Positions 58,753 to 64,000 of a stretch of 64,000 nt of DNA are shown here, in pieces. Origin of the DNA: Sphingomonas sp. 35-24ZXX (lineage in GTDB: Bacteria > Pseudomonadota > Alphaproteobacteria > Sphingomonadales > Sphingomonadaceae). How positions within the stretch are numbered: the first letter of the stretch is position 1; every line of letters begins with the position of its first letter. The notes beneath the pieces are model-generated. The model was not told the origin of the DNA. It saw nothing but the letters and a program-made list of their open reading frames with translations, and searched no databases. The translations under genes and the position numbers were made by a program. The DNA is taken from NCBI RefSeq assembly GCF_000786215.1, contig NZ_JROG01000001.1:310001-374000 (forward strand), given 5' to 3'.

Positions 58753-59436
58753 CTAGAGCTCGATCAGCCGATCGGGCAATTCGTTGGGGTTGTCGCCCGT
58801 CTTGGGGAAATGCTCCGCCAGCACCTTACCAACATCGCGCACCGCTGCTGCCATGCCGGCGCCTGGCCGGCCTGCGCGCAGTTCGACGATCATGTCGGCC
58901 ATCGCCTCTCCCCAGACATCAGGGCTGACCTTGGCGGCGATCGCGCTGTCGGCGACGATCTCGGCGCGGTGCTCGGCCATCGACAGATAGATCAGCACCC
59001 CGGTCAGGCCCATCGTGCGCTTTTCGGCACTGACCTTGAACAGGTTGATTGCCCGCGCCCGCACGCGCATCTGCTTGACTGCAGAGGGGGTGAGGGCCAG
59101 CCTGAGCGGCTTCCAGCCCACCAGCAGCCGCACCGCGGCAAACTTGGCGGCCAGCACCAGCATGATGATGGTGAGATATTCGCCCGGGGTGTAGACATGC
59201 TCCCATCCGCCGGTGAAGGTCGACAGCAATCCATCGAAATATTCGGGGAAGACCGCCATGCAGGCCAGCGCCAGGAAGATCGCCGCAACCGCCCAGTAGA
59301 TCGGCGTCTCGCGATAATCGTCGGACTGGCCCGCGATGACCGTAACGATCTCGCCATCGGTGTGCTGCTCGACCTCGGCTACGGCCGCAGTAACGATGCA
59401 GTGCTCGTCCGGGGTGACTGTTTCGACCTTGCTCAT
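58753..59436 (-). CDS. TPM (TLP18.3/Psb32/MOLO-1) domain membrane protein
   Basis: 227 residues. N-terminal VTAAVAEVEQHTDGEIVTVI is the start of a TPM domain, interrupted by two membrane segments (IYWAVAAIFLALACMAVFPE; YLTIIMLVLAAKFAAVRLLV), then the second TPM half VSAEKRTMGLTGVLIYLSMA. The function is unknown; it resembles YgcG/YdjH-like accessory proteins beside lemA. I start at ATG 59436; a longer alanine-rich extension is only the antisense of the next gene's glycine tail. Confidence 0.88.
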   Translation of the reverse strand: MSKVETVTPDEHCIVTAAVAEVEQHTDGEIVTVIAGQSDDYRETPIYWAVAAIFLALACMAVFPEYFDGLLSTFTGGWEHVYTPGEYLTIIMLVLAAKFAAVRLLVGWKPLRLALTPSAVKQMRVRARAINLFKVSAEKRTMGLTGVLIYLSMAEHRAEIVADSAIAAKVSPDVWGEAMADMIVELRAGRPGAGMAAAVRDVGKVLAEHFPKTGDNPNELPDRLIEL

Positions 59437-59455
59437 GCCCGTTTCACCATTGGCC

Positions 59456-60277
59456 TCACCATCCGCCCGAGGAGCCGCCGCCGCCGAAGCTGCCGCCACC
59501 GCCACCAAAGCCGCCGCCACCGCCGAAGCCGCCGCCGCCACCCCAGGAGGACCCGGACGATCCGCCCCAGGTGGTGATGCCGCCAATGCCGGCGCCGCGA
59601 TAGCGCGATCCTTTGCCCCGCGCGCTCAGCATGGGCACGATGAAGAAGAACAGGATGATCAGGCCCCAGAAGATGAACAGGCCGATGCCGTCGCCATCCT
59701 GGCTGACGCGGATTTCCTCTTCCATCTTCTTGGCATAGGCGCGTGCCTCTTCGTCCGGCAGCGTCAGCTGGGTGACGATCGCATCGGTGCCCACGGCAAT
59801 ACCGCCCGGGAAATCCTTGTCGCGAAAGCGCGGCAGGATGTCCTGCTGGATGATGTTGCTGGTCAGCGCATCGGTCAGCACGCCCTCAAGGCCATAGCCG
59901 ACCTCGATGCGCACCTTGCGCTCGTTGGGCGCGACGATCAGCAGCGCGCCATTGTCCTTTTCCAGCGAGCCCTTTTCAGCCTGGCCGATGCCCCATTCGC
60001 GCCCCAGCTGATAGCCGTATTCCTCGATCTCATAGCCTTGCAGATCGGGCAGCGTGGCAATCACCAGCTGGCGGCTGGACTGCTTTTCCAGCGCTTCCAG
60101 CTTGGCGGTCAGCGCTGCCTCCTGCGCGGGATCGAGCAGGTTGGCGTTGTCGACCACGCGTCCGGTGAGCTTGGGGAAGGTCTGGGCGTGGGCAACCGTC
60201 CCCGACGCCGCTGCGATCAGCAGCAGCGCCAGGGTCAGTTTCTGCCACAGATGCCCGAAGGCGCGTTGCAGGCTCAC
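59456..60277 (-). CDS. TPM domain protein with glycine-rich tail (YgcG family)
   Basis: 273 residues: a signal peptide (LTLALLLIAAASGTVAHA), a TPM domain (GRVVDNANLLDPAQEAALTA, QLVIATLPDLQGYEIEEYGY, KVRIEVGYGLEGVLTDALT), a membrane helix (GLFIFWGLIILFFFIVPML) and a long glycine/serine tail (repeats of GGGGGFGG). This is the usual YgcG form found next to LemA. Its start overlaps the lemA stop by four bases. Confidence 0.92.
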   Translation of the reverse strand: MSLQRAFGHLWQKLTLALLLIAAASGTVAHAQTFPKLTGRVVDNANLLDPAQEAALTAKLEALEKQSSRQLVIATLPDLQGYEIEEYGYQLGREWGIGQAEKGSLEKDNGALLIVAPNERKVRIEVGYGLEGVLTDALTSNIIQQDILPRFRDKDFPGGIAVGTDAIVTQLTLPDEEARAYAKKMEEEIRVSQDGDGIGLFIFWGLIILFFFIVPMLSARGKGSRYRGAGIGGITTWGGSSGSSWGGGGGFGGGGGFGGGGGSFGGGGSSGGW

Positions 60278-60864
60278 TGGCCGAAATCGATCTTGGGTGC
60301 CTCCTCGGCGCCTTGCGTCGTGGCCTTGAACGGAACCAGCGGCTTGGCACCGTGGATCAGATTGGCACCGATCGAATCGGGGAAGGTGCGGATGGTGGTG
60401 TTATACTCGCGCACCGCCTCGTTATAATCGCGGCGGGCGACCGAGATGCGGTTCTCGGTGCCTTCAAGCTGGCTCATCAGCGTGGTGAAGTTCTGCTGGC
60501 TCTGCAGCTGCGGATAGGCTTCCACCACGGTGCGCAGCTGGCCCAAAGCCTGGGTCAGCTGGTTCTGCGCCTGATTGAATTTCTCGAAGGTTTCCGGATC
60601 GGACAGGTCTTCGGTGGTGATGTTGATCGCCGTCGCATTGGCACGCGCCTGCGTGACCTGGGTCAGGATCTTTTCCTCCGATGCCGCGCCAGCCTTCACG
60701 GTCGAGACCAGATTGGGCACCAGATCGGCACGCCGCTGATACTGGTTTTCGACATCGGCCCATTTGGCCTTAGCATTTTCTTCGGCCGTCGGAACGGAAT
60801 TGATACCGCAGGCGGACAGCGCCAGGACAGCCAGCGGCAGCAGGGCATAACGGGTGATACGCAT
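60274..60864 (-). CDS. lemA: LemA family lipoprotein
   Basis: 196 residues. A lipobox (VLALSAC) predicts lipid anchoring. The helical LemA core follows: AKAKWADVENQYQRRADLVP, NLVSTVKAGAASEEKIL, QLRTVVEAYPQLQSQQNFTT and VREYNTTIRTFPDS. LemA-TPM pairs are common envelope modules of unknown role. ATG 60864 is preferred, since the extension upstream lacks the lipoprotein signal. Confidence 0.94.
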   Translation of the reverse strand: MRITRYALLPLAVLALSACGINSVPTAEENAKAKWADVENQYQRRADLVPNLVSTVKAGAASEEKILTQVTQARANATAINITTEDLSDPETFEKFNQAQNQLTQALGQLRTVVEAYPQLQSQQNFTTLMSQLEGTENRISVARRDYNEAVREYNTTIRTFPDSIGANLIHGAKPLVPFKATTQGAEEAPKIDFGQ

Positions 60865-61025
60865 AGTCGACAAATTCCCTCCGGTTGATAACGCGCGACC
60901 GTTATATCGTGTTAACACGGCAACTCTGCAAGACCATGTTTTACATGTTGCACCTGCAAAGCGCTCGACATCTCCACGTCGTAGTCGATTATAGGGTCAT
61001 ATCGTGACAGCAAAAGGGGAAACAC

Positions 61026-61451
61026 GTGTTCGCAGAGTTCAAGGCGTTTATTGCACGCGGCAATGTACTCGATCTGGCGGTGGCCGTGATCATTGGCGGG
61101 GCGTTCGCCACCATCACCACCTCGCTCACCGAAGACCTGATCATGCCGCTTGTCGGCGCGATCTTCGGCGGCGCAGATTTTTCCAGCTATTTCATCATGC
61201 TGGGCCCGGTGCCTGAGGGCTATGCCGGATCGCTCAGCGATTATGCCGCGCTCAAGAAGGCAGGGGTTCCACTGCTCGGCTATGGGCAGTTCATCACCGT
61301 GGTGATCAACTTCCTGATCCTGGCGTTCATCATCTTCCTGATGGTGCGGCAGGCCAACAAGCTGTTCAAGAAGCCCGAAGAGCCCGGCGCTCCCGCTGGC
61401 CCGAGCGAAGTCGAACTGCTCGCAGAAATCCGCGATCTGCTGAAGAAGTGA
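61026..61451 (+). CDS. mscL: large-conductance mechanosensitive channel
   Basis: 141 residues, GTG start. [20 protein letters not shown] and [20 protein letters not shown] form the N-terminal helix and gate-lining TM1; TM2 is [20 protein letters not shown]. It opens under membrane tension to protect against osmotic downshock. The C-terminal bundle ends [13 protein letters not shown]. Confidence 0.96.
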   Translation: MFAEFKAFIARGNVLDLAVAVIIGGAFATITTSLTEDLIMPLVGAIFGGADFSSYFIMLGPVPEGYAGSLSDYAALKKAGVPLLGYGQFITVVINFLILAFIIFLMVRQANKLFKKPEEPGAPAGPSEVELLAEIRDLLKK

Positions 61452-61460
61452 GGCTGCGTT

Positions 61461-61486
61461 CTCCCCTCCCGCCTGCGGGAGGGGAG
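61461..61486. terminator. perfect hairpin after mscL
   Basis: CTCCCCTCCCG and CGGGAGGGGAG form a perfect 11-base stem with a CCTG loop, 10 bases after the mscL stop. No clear T run follows. Another copy of the CTCCCC-loop-GGGGAG repeat type. Confidence 0.6.
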
Positions 61487-61564
61487 AGGGAAGAAGAGAG
61501 GCCGGCAGAGCTTTTCTGCCCGCACTCACTTCCCATTCATCAATCCATCGCTATATGAGTTCCT

Positions 61565-61884
61565 GCCGGTTCGTCCGGCTATGACGATAAACTGCGGCGT
61601 GCAATAGGCACAGCGGACCCGGGGGCGGTACCCGGCGGCTCCACCATAATCTTCGTCCAAGCGGGGGGATCCTCGCGCAGGCGGGGCTTTTGATGGGGCC
61701 GAACTAGGATCGACGTGTGTTGAAAGACGTTGTTTTCGTCCGGGCTGAGTAACCCGTTAAAGGCTCAAACACGATAAGTGCCAATGACAATGACGCACTC
61801 GCCCTCGCTGCATAATTCAGCGGCCTAACGGCCAAGAGTTATCTAGCAAGAGCGCGGTTGAACCCACCGGGCAACAGAAGCGGA
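61565..61884 (+). ncRNA. ssrA: permuted two-piece tmRNA
   Basis: Rescues stalled ribosomes and tags nascent chains for proteolysis. The gene is circularly permuted as in other alphaproteobacteria. The acceptor piece comes first and ends ...CGGCTCCACCA at 61646. After an intervening segment of about 48 bases, the coding piece starts at 61695 with GGGGCCG, which pairs with CGGCTCC of the acceptor end. The tag frame at 61780-61812 (GCC resume codon, then TAA) encodes ANDNDALALAA. The coding piece ends near the conserved CCACCGGGCAACAGAA. TATATG at 61552 may be the promoter -10. Exact ends are approximate. Confidence 0.93.
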
Positions 61885-61919
61885 GTTCAGCGGTTTGGAG
61901 AGCACCGGGCAACAGAAGC
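61865..61919 (+). repeat. 17-base direct repeat at the tmRNA 3' end
   Basis: CACCGGGCAACAGAAGC occurs at 61865-61881, at the 3' end of the coding piece, and again at 61903-61919. The second copy sits in the loop of a perfect GGAGAGC/GCTCTCC stem (61897-61924), which may be the terminator. tmRNA 3' ends are frequent integration targets, but no integrase is nearby. Confidence 0.75.
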
Positions 61920-61977
61920 TCTCCACTTGCCCTTCATTCGACATTGCTGAGCAAGCACCCGCAGCGCCCGCCAGGCG

Positions 61978-62205
61978 TCACTCGGGCCCGTACGCTTTCT
62001 GATAGTCGATGGCGTCGAGCATCTTCGCGCCGGCCATGAACACCGCGCCGGTGCAGGCCAGAAACAGCAGCCAGCCGCCAAATCCCGGATACTGATCGAG
62101 GTAGAGCTTGCCGCGTTCGCAAGCTCCCAGCGCCAGCGCATAGGTGATCAGAAACACCTCGAACTTGGTCTTGATCAGGAACAGCCGGCGGATCTTTTCA
62201 AACAT
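61978..62205 (-). CDS. small membrane protein of unknown function
   Basis: 75 residues: a basic MFEKIRRLFLIKTKFEVFLI start, a hydrophobic YALALGACERGK segment, then FGGWLLFLACTGAVFMAGAK as a membrane helix and an acidic end. I recognise no named family, though the basic start and hydropathy look like a real small gene. It ends about 95 bases from the tmRNA on the opposite strand and lies downstream of astB. Confidence 0.65.
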   Translation of the reverse strand: MFEKIRRLFLIKTKFEVFLITYALALGACERGKLYLDQYPGFGGWLLFLACTGAVFMAGAKMLDAIDYQKAYGPE

Positions 62206-62295
62206 GCCGTTTCTTCCGCAAGGGTTGTGCCAAGGGCGGATTTCCGCCGGTCAACATGGTGAAGAAAGGGTTAAGGTGTAAAGCCTGCCGACAGG

Positions 62296-63558
62296 TCATT
62301 CCAGCTCCGCGAGGCCAAGCGCGGCCAGCAGCGCAGCCCGGGCTTCGCGCACGGCAGCGACCAGCGCCGGGTCTGCCAGATCGGCAGGCGCGATCCGTTC
62401 GGGCCAATGCTTCGCGATCACCTGCTCGATCGTGTCCAGCCTTTCGGGCGTGGCGATGAAGCGTTGGTCGATCGTCGCGGGACCGGCTACCACGCGCAGC
62501 CGCAGGCAGGCCGGACCGCCGCCATTGGCCATCGACTGGCGAACATTCACCGGCACCAGCTGGCGGATCGGGCCATTGCCTGCGACCATCTGCTCGAGAT
62601 AGCGCCACACGGCAGGCACCTCCTGCGCCTCGCTGGGCAACACCAGCGCCTGGCCGCCCGAAGGCAGCGTGACCAGCTGGGCGTTGAACAGATAGCTCTT
62701 GATCGCATCGGCAAGCGATACCGCGCTGGCCGGGACCTCGACGATCTGCACCGCGGGGAAGGCGGCACGGATCGCGGCATAGCTCGCCTCCCGATCCTCG
62801 AACGCCTGTTCGTGGGTAAACAGCACCGTTTCGTTGGCGACCGCGACCACGTCGTTGTGGAAGGCGCCCGCCGCGATCGCGGTTTCGCTCTGCTGGATCA
62901 TCAGCACGCGGTCTGTCGCCAGCCCGTGCCGCCGGGCGATCGCCTTGCCCGCCTCGACATGCTGGCGCGCAGGGAAGGGGCCGCCGGCCTTGCCGTAGAC
63001 GAAAATCTCGACGCCCGGCTGGTCGTGCCGCGGGCACAGCCGCATGTGATTGGCCGCGCCCTCGTCACCGAACGGGGCGGGGACGGGGCCGTGCACCGCG
63101 AAATGGCGCTGGTCGGCAAAGGCCAGCTGCAATTGCGCCAGCGTACCCGTCCATTCATGGCTGCGGTGGGGCATCGTCATCAGATTGGCCACCGTCAGAT
63201 GGCAGCGGCCATCGGCGGTGTCGGGCGCAGGCGAAACCGTTGCGGCGTTCGCGGCCCACATCGACGAGGCGGAAAAGGCAGCGGCGCGCATGTGCGCTTC
63301 GGCGCTCGCGACATCACAGCCCAGGGCATCGAGCCATCCCGCATTGGGCCGGTCGAGCGGCATGAAATAGCCCTGGGGCAGCCCCAGCGCCATATTGCTG
63401 CGCATCTTGGCGACGCCCTGCAAGGCGGCTGCGCGCGGCTCGCTGACGGCGCCTGCGTTGTTGGCAGAGGCGATATTGCCCAGGCTCAATCCCGCATAAT
63501 TGTGGCTGGGGCCGATGATTCCGTCGAAGTTGATTTCGGTCAGCATGTCGCTCTTCAT
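62296..63558 (-). CDS. astB: N-succinylarginine dihydrolase
   Basis: Second enzyme of the arginine succinyltransferase (AST) pathway, converting succinylarginine to succinylornithine, CO2 and ammonia. 420 residues; INFDGIIGPSHNYAGLSLGN at the start, LTVANLMTMPHRSHEW, QSETAIAAGAFHNDVVAVAN with the catalytic histidine, and SMANGGGPACLRLRVV with the catalytic cysteine. The start could be ATG 63558 or 63546; the former is two bases after the astA stop region. Confidence 0.95.
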   Translation of the reverse strand: MKSDMLTEINFDGIIGPSHNYAGLSLGNIASANNAGAVSEPRAAALQGVAKMRSNMALGLPQGYFMPLDRPNAGWLDALGCDVASAEAHMRAAAFSASSMWAANAATVSPAPDTADGRCHLTVANLMTMPHRSHEWTGTLAQLQLAFADQRHFAVHGPVPAPFGDEGAANHMRLCPRHDQPGVEIFVYGKAGGPFPARQHVEAGKAIARRHGLATDRVLMIQQSETAIAAGAFHNDVVAVANETVLFTHEQAFEDREASYAAIRAAFPAVQIVEVPASAVSLADAIKSYLFNAQLVTLPSGGQALVLPSEAQEVPAVWRYLEQMVAGNGPIRQLVPVNVRQSMANGGGPACLRLRVVAGPATIDQRFIATPERLDTIEQVIAKHWPERIAPADLADPALVAAVREARAALLAALGLAELE

Positions 63559-63562
63559 TCTC

Positions 63563-64000
63563 TCAGCGTTCGATCCAGCGCACCGCATCACCCGGCGCGA
63601 TTCCCAGCAATCCGGCAGCCTTGGCGTCCAGCGCAATCCCCTCGTCCGTGGGCGCGACATGGCCATAGGCGCAGCGGAAGTCCGCCAGCTTGCCCGATGC
63701 TACCAGCGAGAGCGCGCCGCCGTCGGCAAGCTCGCTGAGGACCGCATCGCGCGAGTTGCGGATCGAGTGGACCTGATCGGTCCGTGCGGTCATCGTCGGG
63801 CCGCCGTCGAAGATGTCGACATAATTCTCGTGCGCAAATCCTTCATTTTCCAGCATGCGCATCGCCGCACGGCCGCTGACATTGGGGCGGCCCAGCACGT
63901 GCCGCGCAGCATCGGAGAGCATCGCGACATAGACCGGATGCTTGGGCATCAGATCGGCGATGAACTGGTTGCCGTGCAGCGCATTGAACGTGTCCGCCTC
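63563..64000 (-). CDS. astA: arginine N-succinyltransferase, cut by the window edge
   Basis: The frame is open to the last base, so only the C-terminal 145 codons are present. FNALHGNQFIADLMPKHPVY, GFAHENYVDIFDGGPTMTAR and SIRNSRDAVLSELADGG are typical of AstA, the first AST-pathway enzyme (succinyl-CoA + arginine). It directly precedes astB, forming an ast operon. Confidence 0.93.
   Translation of the reverse strand, partial: EADTFNALHGNQFIADLMPKHPVYVAMLSDAARHVLGRPNVSGRAAMRMLENEGFAHENYVDIFDGGPTMTARTDQVHSIRNSRDAVLSELADGGALSLVASGKLADFRCAYGHVAPTDEGIALDAKAAGLLGIAPGDAVRWIER

Noticed and set aside
59437-59586. alanine-rich N-terminal extension of the second TPM protein
   Set aside because: It is the same-strand read of the neighbouring gene's glycine-rich tail in another frame; the family start is ATG 59436.

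Overview
The window is high-G+C (mid-60s percent by eye) chromosomal DNA of an alphaproteobacterium, almost certainly Sphingomonadales. The evidence is a circularly permuted two-piece tmRNA whose tag reads ANDNDALALAA, a GapR-like DUF2312 gene beside a DUF1244 gene and pyruvate kinase, a bacterial NDUFS4-type complex I subunit, a CbpA/BrkB/FabI/AroC cluster, and dispersed palindromes of a kind common in sphingomonads. I cannot fix the genus. Almost all of the window is housekeeping. There is no phage, insertion sequence, CRISPR array, rRNA or tRNA that I can support. || Layout. 1-5.2 kb: a truncated PepSY membrane gene, then a leftward yebC-ruvC-ruvA-[secreted orphan]-parD-parE-ruvB cluster, in which a low-G+C gene and a toxin-antitoxin pair sit between ruvA and ruvB. 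5.2-12 kb: small leftward genes (GNAT, GapR-like, DUF1244), pyruvate kinase, a PIN/Phd toxin-antitoxin pair, a HAD hydrolase, rpmJ, then a DUF4136 lipoprotein coupled to an M14 carboxypeptidase and a DUF6491-like secreted protein. 12-21 kb: a leftward run of three transporters, aroC, fabI, brkB, a DnaJ-type chaperone and an ABA4-like membrane protein. 21-32 kb: pdxH-phzF, a secreted GNAT-like protein, a serine hydrolase, chorismate mutase, polyprenyl diphosphate synthase, MATE pump, HrpB helicase, NDUFS4-type subunit, ruvX and a DUF3089 hydrolase. 32-35.6 kb: gatCAB, then an HD-GYP phosphodiesterase. || 37-54 kb: the str, S10 and spc ribosomal clusters in one direction (rpsL-rpsG-fusA-tuf; rpsJ to rpsQ; rplN to rplO; secY; adk). 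They are interrupted by hairpin-rich spacers, the most elaborate of which lies between rpsJ and rplC and ends in an intrinsic-terminator-like stem. The usual rpsM-rpsK-rpoA-rplQ block does not follow adk. 54-64 kb: a secreted SRPBCC protein, glutamate dehydrogenase, a zinc-protease-family gene with rimK (glutamylation of ribosomal protein S6), NUDIX, a lemA/TPM membrane cluster, mscL, the tmRNA, a small membrane protein, and the end of an arginine succinyltransferase operon (astA cut by the right edge, astB complete). || Functional threads are Holliday-junction processing (ruvABC, ruvX), translation and its quality control (ribosomal proteins, EF-G, EF-Tu, GatCAB, tmRNA, RimK), membrane transport, and amino-acid/cofactor metabolism. 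The most interesting non-coding signal is the structured rpsJ-rplC leader. The most interesting gene arrangement is the toxin-antitoxin insertion inside the ruv operon.
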